A stretch of DNA of 64,000 nt from Sulfurisoma sp963709555 (lineage in GTDB: Bacteria; Pseudomonadota; Gammaproteobacteria; Burkholderiales; Rhodocyclaceae). The translations under genes and the position numbers were made by a program. Positions 8,832-17,611 of this stretch are shown here, in pieces (the stretch's first letter is position 1; the number at the start of each line of letters is the position of its first letter). The notes under the pieces are model-generated. The model saw only the letters and a list, made by a program, of their open reading frames with translations, was not told the DNA's origin and searched no databases. The stretch spans positions 186,001-250,000 of the forward strand of contig CAVPWR010000003.1 in assembly GCA_963709555.1 (NCBI GenBank), read 5' to 3'.

Positions 8832-9655
8832 AGCAACTCTGGCTCACCGCCAAACTGGACATCGTCGAATCGCTGCGCGCGCGCTGGTTCCAGATCTACA
8901 CCCTGGTCTTCGGCGGCATCGTCGCGCTGCTGTTCCTGTTCGGCCTGACCGAATCGCGCGTGCTCGGCTTCATCGGCCTGTCGCGCCTGCTGGTCACCTA
9001 CATCCAGCTGACCATGGCGATCCTGCCGATCTTCGTGCTCATCACCACCGTGCGCTCGGTGGCGGGCGACCGCGAGGCCGGCGTCTTCGAGTACCTGCTG
9101 TCCCTGCCGGTGTCGCTGGCGGCGTGGTTCTGGGGCAAGATCCTCGGCCGCTACGTCGTCATCTTCGCGCCGGTGTTCGCGGCCATGCTCGGCGCGGTGC
9201 TGTATGCGCTGGTGGTCGGCATCGAGGTGCCGTGGGGCATGTTCGGCTACTACACGGCGCTGCTGGCGGTGATGGCGGCCTGCTTCCTCGGCATCGGCAT
9301 GCTGATCTCGGCCGTGGCGCGCAGCACCGACATGGCGCAGGGCGCGGCCTTCCTGGTCTGGCTGACGCTGCTGCTGTTCCTCGACCTCATCCTGCTCGGC
9401 GTGATGATCCAGGGCAAGGTGGCGCCCGAGGTCGCGGTCACCATCGCGCTGGCCAATCCGCTGCAGGTATTCCGCACGGCGGCGCTGGCGCTGTTCGATC
9501 CGCAGCTGATCGTGCTCGGCCCCTCGGCCTACGTCATCCTCGATCTTTTCGGCGCCACCGGCTACAAGATATTTGCGCTCGCCTATCCGGCCGTCGTCGG
9601 CATCGCGTCAGCGACCATGGGTTACCATCTGTTCCGTCGTGGAGACCTGCCTTGA
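8828..9655 (+). CDS. nosY: NosY, ABC-2 type permease for NosZ maturation
   Basis: Membrane subunit of NosDFY. 275 residues with six evident hydrophobic segments (about residues 20-45, 55-80, 100-130, 140-165, 175-200, 250-270) and the family feature SVAGDREAGVFEYLLSLPVS after the second segment. The start is taken as GTG at 8828, overlapping the nosL stop (GTGA), because the conserved N-terminus VKQLWLTAKLDIVESLRARW begins there; there is no ATG nearby. The stop overlaps the following thioredoxin gene (TTGA at 9652-9655). No frameshift. Confidence 0.94.
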   Translation: MKQLWLTAKLDIVESLRARWFQIYTLVFGGIVALLFLFGLTESRVLGFIGLSRLLVTYIQLTMAILPIFVLITTVRSVAGDREAGVFEYLLSLPVSLAAWFWGKILGRYVVIFAPVFAAMLGAVLYALVVGIEVPWGMFGYYTALLAVMAACFLGIGMLISAVARSTDMAQGAAFLVWLTLLLFLDLILLGVMIQGKVAPEVAVTIALANPLQVFRTAALALFDPQLIVLGPSAYVILDLFGATGYKIFALAYPAVVGIASATMGYHLFRRGDLP

Positions 9656-10152
9656 ACAAAACGCTGATCGTACTGCTCGCCACCCTGACGCTGCTCTCCC
9701 CGCTGGCGCGGGCCGAGGACTTCCCTCCGGCCGAACCGCTGTTCGCCGCGACGCTGTCCGATGCCGCTGACAAACCGGTCGCGATGGCCGCCTACAAGGG
9801 CAAACCGCTGATCGTCAATTTCTGGGCGCGCTGGTGCGCGCCCTGCCGCGAGGAAATCCCCGAACTGTCGAAGGCGCGGGCAAAGTACAAGGCACGCGGC
9901 CTCGAGGTGATCGGCATCGCCATCGAGGACAACGCCGAGCCGGTGCGCGAATTCGCCAAGGCCTACGACATCGACTACCCGGTAGTGCTGGCCAAGAACA
10001 AGGGCATGTGGCTGATGCAGGTAATGGGCAATACGCGCGCCGGCCTGCCCTTTACCGTGGCCATCGATCGCAAGGGCAACATCGTGTCGCGCAAGCTCGG
10101 CTTGATGAAAAAGACCGATATCGAAGCCGCCGCGGAGGCGGCACTCAAGTAA
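9652..10152 (+). CDS. TlpA/ResA-like periplasmic thioredoxin
   Basis: Exported thiol-disulfide protein of about 166 residues. Signal peptide LIVLLATLTLLSPLARA, then a thioredoxin fold with WARWCAPCREE (CXXC near residues 62-65) and the cis-Pro segment GLPFTVAIDRKG. The start is a TTG at 9652 overlapping the nosY stop; no in-frame ATG precedes the signal peptide. Such proteins reduce cysteines for cytochrome c maturation or for CuA assembly (as with Sco/TlpA). Its coupling to nosY suggests help in loading the NosZ CuA site or NosL (inference). Two cis features make misassignment unlikely: intact CXXC and intact frame. Confidence 0.92.
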   Translation: MNKTLIVLLATLTLLSPLARAEDFPPAEPLFAATLSDAADKPVAMAAYKGKPLIVNFWARWCAPCREEIPELSKARAKYKARGLEVIGIAIEDNAEPVREFAKAYDIDYPVVLAKNKGMWLMQVMGNTRAGLPFTVAIDRKGNIVSRKLGLMKKTDIEAAAEAALK

Positions 10153-10166
10153 CCCGGAGACGACCC

Positions 10167-11106
10167 ATGCCGCCGCTGGAACCGACCCTCGCCGCATTGT
10201 CCAACCCCGCGCTGCGCTATTTCGTCGCGACGCGCCCGGCCTTCCTCTCTGTCACCTTCGTCGGCTGCCTGCTCGGCCTGGCGAGCGCCGCCGCGGGCGG
10301 CATCCGCCTCGATCCGGCGCTGGCCACGCTGACGCTGTTCTTCGCGCTGGTGGCCCACGCCGGCGCCAATGTCATCAACGACTACTACGATGCGCTGTCG
10401 GGCTGCGACAGCGCCAACACCGAGCGCGTATTCCCCTTCACCGGTGGCAGCCGCTTCATCCAGAACGGTGTCCTCAGCCTGCGCGCGACCGGCGTCTTCG
10501 GCTATGCGCTTTTGGCGGCCGTGGTGCCCGCCGGTCTCTACCTCACCGCCGTCAGCGCCGCCGGGCTGGTGTGGATCGGCCTGGCCGGGCTGATCGTCGG
10601 CTGGGCCTATTCGGCACCGCCGTTCAAGCTGCAGAGCCGCGGGCTTGGCGAGTTCGGCATCACCGCCGGCTGGCTGCTGGTCGTCGTCGGCAGCGACTAT
10701 CGTGCAGCGCCACGGCTTCTCCTTCATGCCCGTCGCGGCCGGCCTCGGCTTTGCCCTGCTGGTCGCCAACGTGCTCTACATCAACCAGTTTCCCGACGTG
10801 AAGGCCGATGCCCAGGCCGGCAAGCGCACGATGGTGGTACGCCTCGGCGTGCAGCGGGCGCGCTGGGGCTACGCCTTGATCGCGCTGCTGACCTACGGCT
10901 GGGTCGTCGCCATGGTCGCCGTCGGCCAGTTGCCATGGTCGGCGCTGGTGTCGCTGCTGGCGGCGGCGGCGAGCTTCGGCGCGCTGCGCGTGCTGTGGCG
11001 CCATGCCGCCGAGCCGGCGCAACTTGCTCCCGCGCTCAAGCTGACCATCCTCGCCGCGTCGCTGCATGGGCTGCTGCTGGCGGGTGTGCTGGTTCTGTCC
11101 CGCTGA
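10167..11106 (+). CDS. UbiA-family prenyltransferase, MenA-like (one frameshift)
   Basis: Integral membrane aromatic prenyltransferase, about 313 residues. Motifs: NDYYDALSGCDSAN (first Asp-rich site near residues 71-80) and the second site DVKADAQAGKRTM, with the substrate loop YSAPPFKLQSRGLGE. These fit 1,4-dihydroxy-2-naphthoate polyprenyltransferase (MenA) better than UbiA of ubiquinone synthesis (DXXXD spacing with GWAYSAPPF). The frame breaks near 10698 (TCGGCAGCGACTATCGTGCAGC); the protein continues QRHGFSFMPVAAGLGFALLV and stops at 11104-11106. GGAGA precedes the ATG at 10167. It sits directly after the nos genes and before a nir-type pair, which is unusual for a quinone gene. Substrate is not certain. 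Confidence 0.8.
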
Positions 11107-11113
11107 CAGACGC

Positions 11114-11127
11114 TTGACGCGAGTCAA
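11114..11127. promoter_or_regulatory. FNR/Dnr-type operator upstream of nirJ
   Basis: TTGACGCGAGTCAA, a perfect TTGAC-N4-GTCAA palindrome. A TCTAAT -10 element lies at 11151-11156, about 24 bases from the box, which places the start near 11162, right at the nirJ ATG. Confidence 0.85.
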
Positions 11128-11162
11128 TGCCGTGACCGGCATCGGCGGCGTCTAATCCACTC

Positions 11163-12318
11163 ATGTTCCGCATCTCGCAATTCATGCAGGAGATAGCATC
11201 TCCGACGCCGCTCGGCATCGTGCGCAAGCCGCCCGGCCCCGTGGTGATCTGGAACCTGATACGCCGCTGCAACCTCACCTGCAAGCATTGCTACTCGATA
11301 TCGGCCGACAAGGACTTCGCCGGCGAGCTGACGACCGCCGAAGTCTTCGGCGTGATGGACGACCTCAAGCGCTTCAAGGTGCCGGCGCTGATCCTTTCTG
11401 GCGGCGAGCCGCTGCTGCGGCCCGACATTTTCGACATCGCCGCATCGTTCCAAGTCGCTCGGCTTCTACACCGCGCTCTCCAGCAACGGCACGCTGATCG
11501 ACGAGGCGATGTGCCGCCGTGTCGCCAGCGCCGACTTCGACTATGTCGGCATCAGCCTCGATGGCATGGCCGCCACGCACGACAAGTTCCGCCGCATGCA
11601 GGGTGCCTTCGACAAGTCGCTGCACGCCATTCGCCTCTGCCGCGATGCCGGTTTGAAGGTCGGCGTGCGCTTCACGCTGACCCAGGACAACTTCCACGAC
11701 CTGCCGGCGCTGCTGCAACTGGTCGAGGACGAGGGCGTCGACCGCTTCTACTTCTCGCACCTCAACTACGCCGGGCGCGGCAACAAGAACCGCAAGGACG
11801 ACGCCCACCACCAGATGACGCGGCAGGCGATGGACCTGCTGTTCGACACCTGCTGGCGACACCAGCAGCAGGGGCTGAAGAAGGAATTCACCACCGGCAA
11901 CAACGACGCCGACGGCGTCTACCTGCTCCACTGGGTGAAACGCAACTTCCCCGGCCTGGCACCGCATATCCGGAAGAAGCTGGCGCAGTGGGGCGGCAAT
12001 TCCAGCGGCGTCAATGTCGCCAACATCGATAACCTCGGCAACGTCCATCCCGACACCATGTGGTGGCACCACACGCTGGGCAACGTGCGCGAGCGGCCGT
12101 TCTCGCAAATCTGGACCGATATTTCCGACCCGCTGATGGCCGGGCTCAAGGCGCGCCCGCGCCACGTCGGCGGGCGCTGCGGCCAGTGTCGCCACTTCGA
12201 CATCTGCGGCGGCAACACCCGCGTGCGCGCCCAGCAGTTGACCAACGACCCGTGGGCCGAAGACCCGGGCTGCTATCTCACCGACGAAGAAATCGGAGTC
12301 GTGCCATGCGTTGCCTGA
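11163..12318 (+). CDS. nirJ: NirJ-like radical SAM protein, heme d1 synthesis (one frameshift)
   Basis: Radical SAM enzyme of heme d1 biosynthesis, which replaces propionate side chains on the tetrapyrrole. About 385 residues. Seen: radical SAM motif CNLTCKHCYS (about 11272-11301), GGEPLLRPDIF, and a C-terminal SPASM/NirJ-type cluster region with CGQCRHFDICGGNTRVRAQQ followed by DPWAEDPGCY. The frame breaks near 11452 (TTCCAAGTCG, one extra base); it continues SLGFYTALSSNGTLIDE. The conserved N-terminus MFRISQFMQEI supports the ATG at 11163, but the predicted promoter start at about 11162 would make it leaderless; 11184 is the alternative ATG. It overlaps nirN by 13 bases. AhbD-like heme enzymes are an alternative, less likely given nirN. 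Confidence 0.88.
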
Positions 12319-13865
12319 GCGCATTCATGCTGGCGCTCGCGGCCTGTTCCGCGTTCGCCGCCGAGCCGCAGAAGATCTTCCAGCAGCATTGCGTGGCCTG
12401 CCACGGTCCCGACCGCTTCGGCATCACCGGCCCGGCGCTGCTGCCCGAGAGCCTGGAACGGCTGACGCAAGCCCGAGGCGATCAGGACCGTGCGCGAGGG
12501 CAGGGTGGCGACGCAGATGGAAGGCTTCAAGGACCGCCTGTCCGAGGCCGAGATCGAGGCGGTGGTGAACTGGGTCTACACGCCGGTGAGCCCGAAGCCG
12601 CAATGGACCGAGGCGCAGATCCGCGAGTCGCGCATCGTCAATTTCAAGCCGGGCAGCCTGCCGGCGAAGCCCGCCGCCGTCTTCGACGGCGTCGACATGA
12701 TGAACCTGTTCATCGTGGTCGAGACCGGCGACCACCACGTCACGGTGCTCGACGGCGACAAGCTGGAGCCGATCCACCGCTTCCCCAGCCGCTACGCCCT
12801 GCACGGCGGGCCGAAGTTCACGCCCGAGGGCCGCTACGTCTTCTTCGCCTCGCGCGACGGCTGGGTCAGCAAGTTCGACCTGTGGAACCTCAAGGTCGTG
12901 GCCGAGATCCGCGCCGGCATCAACACCCGCAACGTCGCGGTGTCGGGCGACGGCAAGTATTGTGGCGGTGGCCAACTACCTGCCGCACACCCTGGTGCTG
13001 CTCGACGCCGACCTCAACCTGCTCAAGGTGCTAGCCGGTGCGCGACAAGGACGGCAAGGAAAGCTCGCGCGTCTCTGCCGTCTATGACGCCGCGCCGCGC
13101 CAGAGCTTCGTCGCCGCGCTCAAGGACGTGCCCGAGGTATGGGAGATCAGCTACGACCGCAAGGCCGAGGACATTCCCGTCGGCATGATCCACGACTTCA
13201 AGTACAAGGAAGGCGCCTTCATCCCCGGCTTCCTCAATCCCCGCCGCAGCTTCCTGTCGACGCCGCTCGACGACTTCTTCTTCACCCAGGATTATTCCGA
13301 ACTGATGGGCGCGGCGCGAGATGGCGGTGGCGGCCAGGTGGTCAATCTCGATGTGCGGAAGAAGATCGCCGACCTCGCCATCCCCGGCATGCCGCACCTC
13401 GGCTCCGGCATCACCTTCGACTGGAACGGCCGCCGCGTCATGGCCTCGCCCAACCTCAAGGAAGGCCTGATCAGCGTCATCGACCTCAAGAGCTGGGAGA
13501 CGGTGAAGCAGATCCCGACGCTGGGCCCCGGCTTCTTCATGCGCAGCCACGAAGCGACGCCCTATGCCTGGACCGATTCGATGATGTCCAAGGCCAAGGA
13601 CACGCTGCAGATCATCGACAAGCGCACGCTGGAGCGCGTCGCCGAGGTGAAGGTGGCGCCGGGCAAGACGCTGGCCCACATCGAATTCACCCGCGACGGC
13701 AAGTACGCGCTGGCCAGCCTGTGGGAACGCAAGAAGGACGGCGGCGCGCTGGTGGTCTTCGATGCCGCGACCTTCAAGGAAGTGAAGCGCATCCCGATGG
13801 ACAAGCCGGTCGGGAAATACAACCTCTACAACAAGATCACGCGGTCAGAGGGAACGAGCCACTAG
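12306..13865 (+). CDS. nirN: NirN-like cytochrome c/d1 domain protein (three frameshifts)
   Basis: Periplasmic protein with an N-terminal cytochrome c domain and a C-terminal eight-bladed cytochrome d1-type propeller. NirN oxidises dihydro-heme d1 in the last step of heme d1 synthesis. About 518 residues after correction. Signal peptide LSAFMLALAACSAFA; heme motif CVACH (about 12391-12405); propeller repeats such as NLFIVVETGDHHVTVLDGD and GKYALASLWERKKDGGALVVFD; the typical end NKITRSEGTSH. Frame breaks near 12472, 12960 and 13034 each look like one inserted base. NirF lacks a cytochrome c domain and NirS is a different length with a different tail, so NirN is preferred. Overlaps nirJ by 13 bases; no nirS lies in the window. 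Confidence 0.85.
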
Positions 13866-13938
13866 GCTCCCACTCGCCCCCCGCCCTGGGGCAGGGGTGA
13901 CGGCAGTTCGCCGCTGCGCGGCTACGGTTCCTTGAGTT

Positions 13939-13971
13939 GTCCCGCCTTGGGGCGGCCCCCAGCGGCGGGAC
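13939..13971. repeat. intergenic hairpin element, copy B
   Basis: Inverted arms GTCCCGCC (13939-13946) and GGCGGGAC (13964-13971) enclose TTGGGGCGGCCCCCAGC, which can itself pair. It shares the core TTGGGGCGGCCC with copy A at 6417-6449. It lies between the convergent nirN and rhodanese genes and may act as a bidirectional terminator-like structure. Confidence 0.65.
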
Positions 13972-13978
13972 GTTGCTC

Positions 13979-14396
13979 TCAGCAGGCTGCAGGGCTCCAC
14001 CGGCAGCCCGCGCTTGATCCAGCCCGGCCGGCGCGCTGCCGACCATGCCTTCCTTGATGTTGTAAATCTGCGTGAAACCCTGCGCTTCGAGGTAGCGAGC
14101 GACCTGGGTGGTGCGGTTGCCGGTGCGGCAGATCAGGCCGATCGGCGCATTGCGGTCGCCATTGCCACCTGCTTGAGCAGGTCGGCGACGAAGCCCGGCG
14201 CACCGCCGGGGTGCAGCATGTCCAGCCGTTTCGCGCCCTTGGCCACGCCGGTCTCGCGCCATTCGGGCGGCGTGCGGATGTCGATCAGCGTGAGCTTGCC
14301 CGTTTCGAGCGCGGCTTAGGCATCGGGGGCGGCGATGTCGGCGGCAAACACGGCGGCGGGAAGGCAGGCGAGTGCAGCGAGCAGGTATTTCTTCAT
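13979..14396 (-). CDS. exported rhodanese-like protein (frameshifts and one nonsense codon)
   Basis: Single-domain periplasmic sulfurtransferase-like protein of about 150 residues. From ATG at 14396: signal peptide KKYLLAALACLPAAVFA, then ETGKLTLIDIRTPPEWRETGVAKGA, typical of rhodanese domains, the active-site loop LICRTGNRT (Cys present) and GFTQIYNIKEGMVGS. Problems: an in-frame TAA at about 14316-14318 after IAAPDA, where a Tyr or similar residue is expected; a missing base near 14160 (CAGGTGGCAATGG); another indel near 14035. The C-terminal end is therefore uncertain (13979 in one frame). The defects match the error type seen elsewhere in this window, but the gene could truly be broken. 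It is convergent with nirN. Confidence 0.65.
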
Positions 14397-14484
14397 GGGG
14401 CGGGAGCATTTCGGTTCTGGTCAGGGCGCGAATGATACAAGAATCGTCGCCAAGCGGATCGCGCCCTCCGCCGCCGGGACGGCT

Positions 14485-15339
14485 TCAATGGTATTGCTTG
14501 CGGATGGCTTCGAAGCGTTCGAAGTTCTCGAGGACGAGGCGGGTCAGCGTCGGGTCGAAATGGCGTCCGGATTGTTCCTGGAAGTATTCCAGGATCTGCT
14601 CCGAGGGCCACGCCTTCTTGTAAACGCGCTCGGTCCCCAGTGCATCGTAAACGTCGGCGATCGCCACGATGCGGCCTTGGATGGGTATGTCCTCGCCGCG
14701 CAACTTCTGCGGATAGCCGGAGCCATCCCATTTTTCGTGATGGTTGCGGGCGATGATGGCGGCCGTCATGAGGATGGGTTTGGTCGAGTCGGCGAGGATG
14801 CGATAGCCGATTTCGGCATGCTCCTGCATCAGGGCGAACTCCTCGGGTGTCAGCTTTCCCGGTTTGAGCAGCACGTTGTCCGGCGTGGCGACTTTGCCGA
14901 CATCGTGCAGCGGCGCGGCGGTCTTGATCAGGTATACCTCCTTCTCGGGCAGGCCCACAAGTTGGGCGAGCAGGCGCGAATACTCGGCCACGCGCTTGAT
15001 GTGGGCTCCGGTTTCTCCACAGCGGGATTCGGCCACTTCCGACAGGGTCTGGATCACCTCGACCTGCGTTTCGTTGAGCTCGCGCAGCTTGGCCTCCTCG
15101 ATGGCGTGAATCCTGACGAAATTGACGGTGTTGATGGCAGCGATGACCACGGACATCAGCAGCGCGAGCATGATGGGACCGGCGAAGACCTCGGCACTCG
15201 GCGGCAGGCCCAGCCGCTGCACCATGTTCACCCAGGCGAACAGCACCATCAGCGGTGTCACGATCACCCAGGTGAGCACTAAGGAGCGTGCGCCGAACTG
15301 GTACACGGGGTTGTCGATGGATGGCATGCGAAGTGTCAT
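14485..15339 (-). CDS. membrane-anchored HD-GYP domain phosphodiesterase
   Basis: Probable cyclic-di-GMP phosphodiesterase of 284 residues. Two N-terminal membrane segments (about residues 14-38 and 50-75, LVLTWVIVTPLMVLFAW and IMLALLMSVVIAAINTV), a short linker helix, then a complete HD-GYP domain: HDVGKVATPD (HD pair), HAEIGYRILAD, NHHEKWDGSGYP (the GYP signature), and IVAIADVYDALGTERVYKKAW. All metal-binding residues appear present. The ATG at 15339 is chosen because GGAGAG stands just upstream; the longer frame to 15447 adds a sequence without membrane or domain character. It separates the rhodanese gene from norD and has no obvious link to denitrification. Confidence 0.9.
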   Translation of the reverse strand: MTLRMPSIDNPVYQFGARSLVLTWVIVTPLMVLFAWVNMVQRLGLPPSAEVFAGPIMLALLMSVVIAAINTVNFVRIHAIEEAKLRELNETQVEVIQTLSEVAESRCGETGAHIKRVAEYSRLLAQLVGLPEKEVYLIKTAAPLHDVGKVATPDNVLLKPGKLTPEEFALMQEHAEIGYRILADSTKPILMTAAIIARNHHEKWDGSGYPQKLRGEDIPIQGRIVAIADVYDALGTERVYKKAWPSEQILEYFQEQSGRHFDPTLTRLVLENFERFEAIRKQYH

Positions 15340-15485
15340 GTCGTGCTCTCCGGAAATGTCGAAGCAGGCGCACGGGATGCGTCCGTGATGGTGCAAGGTA
15401 TCAAGGGCTGACGGCCATAGTATATGAATCGGCCCTGTCCCCGGCACTTTCCCGGGGGATGTCGCAGTTCAATCAATTTCCCGGG

Positions 15486-17330
15486 TTAATGTCCGGTCAG
15501 TTGGGCGTAGAGCAGCGGCAGCTTGGTCGGCAGTTCCTCGGGTTTCCTCAGCACGGTGAAGCCGCCGGGGCCGAAGACGTGGGGAAGGTAGGAGGCGCCC
15601 TCGCGGTCGATGGTGACGCAGAAGGGCTTGATGCCGGCCTTCTTCGCGTCGATCACGCTCATGCGCGTGTCCTCGATGCCGTAACGGCCCTCGTAGAGGT
15701 CGATGTCGTGCGGCTTGCCATCGGAGAGGATCAGCAGCAGGCGCATGGCGGCGGGCTGCTTTTCGAGCAGCGTGGTGGCGTGGCGAATCGCGGCGCCGAT
15801 GCGGGTGTAGTAGCCGGGCTTGATGGCGGCGATGCGGCCGCGCGCGGCGGCGTCGAGCGGGTCGGCGAAGGTCTTGATCTCGTGGAAGCGCACCAGGCTG
15901 CGCTTGAGCGAGGAGAAGCCGTAGAGGGCGAAGGCGTCGCCGGTGGCGCCGAGCGCTTCGCCGAACAGCATCAGGCTGTCGCGGATGACGTCGATGACGC
16001 GGTGCTCGTCGGAGATGCCGGCATCGGTCGACAGCGAGAGGTCGGCCAGCACCAGGCAGGCGAGGTCGCGCTCGCGCTGGTTCATCGCCAGATAGGCGCC
16101 GGCGTTGCCGAAATGCTGGCCGGTGAGGCGGTCGGTATGGATGCGCACGCAGGCGTCGATGTCGAGCTCGGTGCCGTCGGGCTGGGCCTTGAGCCAGCGC
16201 CGCGCCGGCGCCAGCGCGGCGAACTGGCTGCGCAGCTTGCGCGCCGGGCGGCGCAGGCGCTCGGGCAGCGGCGTCGGTACGGCGGCGCGGGCGAGCAGCG
16301 GTTGCAGCCGGCAGTAATCTGGCTTGAGCTCGTGCTTGCGGTAATCCCACTCGGGCAGCGGGATGCCCGGGCCGAGCGGGATGTCGTCCTCGGCGGCGGC
16401 GGGCAGGTCGAGGTCGAAGCGCACCTTGGAGGCGACGCGCTTGCCGTCGTCGTCGGCCAGCGAGAGCTTGTCGAGGCTTTCGGCAGCGGCACCCGCATCC
16501 GGGTTCTCGTCTTCGTCGGTGTCGCGATTGACGCGCACGAATTCCGCCCACGACAGGATGCTCTCGGCGCGGAACATCAGGATCATCGGCGACTCGTTCT
16601 CCGGCATGTCCACGCGCTCGGCCTGGTACTGCTTGCGCTCGGCCTCTTCCTGCTTGGCGCCGGCGCTTTCGGGATTCTGGTTGGCGCCGCCGCCGCGCGG
16701 CAGCGCGGCCGGCGAAGGGTAGAGCCAGAGCGGCACGGGCTGCAGTGCCTTGGCCTTGGGCCGCGACAAAGTCGGCAGTAGCGGCACGGTGCCGGGTGCG
16801 CTCAGCGCCGCGCGCACCGCGCGTTCCTGCGCCGCCTCGTCCGCGGGCATCGCCTCGGGGGCGATGCGCTCCAGCAAGGTCGCGGCGACGAGGCGGTCAT
16901 AGCGGGCCTTGAGGCCGGGAAAGCGATGCAGCGCCGAGATCGTCGCCTGCTGGTTGCGGACGATCCATTCGTGCGCCGACGGCGGCGGCTCGTGCGCGGC
17001 GACGGCCGTGAGCCACAGGTAGAGATCGCGGTTGAGACTGCGCTCGGCGAAATAGGCAATGCTCGGCGGCAGCCGCAGCGTCTCCATGTCGAGCGCGGCG
17101 TGGGCGGAGCGCAGGCCGGTGCCGCCGATGCGTTCGAGCAGGCGGCGGCGGGCGCCGTGATGCTGGTCGCTGGCGGCGGCCACGCGCAGCCCGGCGTCGC
17201 CGCCGAGCGCGCGGAACACCACGCCCAGCGTCTTCTCCATGTCGGCCAGCCGCACGGCCGCCTCGGGGTGGTCGCGCCGCGCGGTCTTGGTGATCCAGCG
17301 GTGCCAGAGATCGCCGACCCATTCTTCCAT
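15486..17330 (-). CDS. norD: NorD, VWA-domain activation protein for NO reductase
   Basis: Cytoplasmic protein of 614 residues that works with the MoxR-type ATPase NorQ to insert or activate the non-heme iron of cNOR. The C-terminal von Willebrand A domain shows the MIDAS motif DLSLST (near residue 433), RLLLILSDGKPHD and a conserved closing segment. The N-terminal half is helical and the middle (residues 205-330) is charged and low in complexity (GGGANQNPESAGAKQEEAERK). No frameshift. A divergent relative of the window's 23-bp repeat may lie at 16768-16791. norQ is encoded upstream on the same strand, three genes away, so the two are in one region but perhaps not in one immediate operon. Confidence 0.93.
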   Translation of the reverse strand: MEEWVGDLWHRWITKTARRDHPEAAVRLADMEKTLGVVFRALGGDAGLRVAAASDQHHGARRRLLERIGGTGLRSAHAALDMETLRLPPSIAYFAERSLNRDLYLWLTAVAAHEPPPSAHEWIVRNQQATISALHRFPGLKARYDRLVAATLLERIAPEAMPADEAAQERAVRAALSAPGTVPLLPTLSRPKAKALQPVPLWLYPSPAALPRGGGANQNPESAGAKQEEAERKQYQAERVDMPENESPMILMFRAESILSWAEFVRVNRDTDEDENPDAGAAAESLDKLSLADDDGKRVASKVRFDLDLPAAAEDDIPLGPGIPLPEWDYRKHELKPDYCRLQPLLARAAVPTPLPERLRRPARKLRSQFAALAPARRWLKAQPDGTELDIDACVRIHTDRLTGQHFGNAGAYLAMNQRERDLACLVLADLSLSTDAGISDEHRVIDVIRDSLMLFGEALGATGDAFALYGFSSLKRSLVRFHEIKTFADPLDAAARGRIAAIKPGYYTRIGAAIRHATTLLEKQPAAMRLLLILSDGKPHDIDLYEGRYGIEDTRMSVIDAKKAGIKPFCVTIDREGASYLPHVFGPGGFTVLRKPEELPTKLPLLYAQLTGH

Positions 17331-17478
17331 GTCAGTTGTTCCACCGTGCTTCGTTCCACCCGCGGCGCATGAAACGTCTTGCTATTTGGGGGATGGGGCG
17401 CGCCAAGGGTGGCGGTGCCACTCTGCACGGACCCCGCCGTCCCGTGCTGGTACCGTCCAAACACCCACGGTGGTTATT

Positions 17479-17584
17479 GATCGGGCTGGTGGGGTGCTCT
17501 GCGCAGCGAAGTAAAGAAGGAGGCGGCGACCGAAGGCCGGCGCCGGGTGACATGAGCGGAGCAGAGCACCCCGACAGCCCGATC
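17479..17584. repeat. 106-bp imperfect palindromic element (MITE-like)
   Basis: Terminal arms of 24 bp, 17479-17502 and 17561-17584, are inverted repeats with 2 mismatches (GATCGGGCTG...GGGGTGCTCTGC). The 58-base interior is G/A-rich with smaller pairing segments. The 281-base gap (17331-17611) between norD and the upstream gene is otherwise without a supported gene. It may be a non-autonomous mobile element or a transcript-end structure. Confidence 0.7.
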
Positions 17585-17611
17585 GCGCACCAAACGTCGA
17601 GTTTCATCGAG

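Noticed and set aside
15450..15485. TTCAATCAA near 15469 as an FNR box
   Set aside because: The second half-site has wrong spacing and it lies downstream of norD, not at a promoter.
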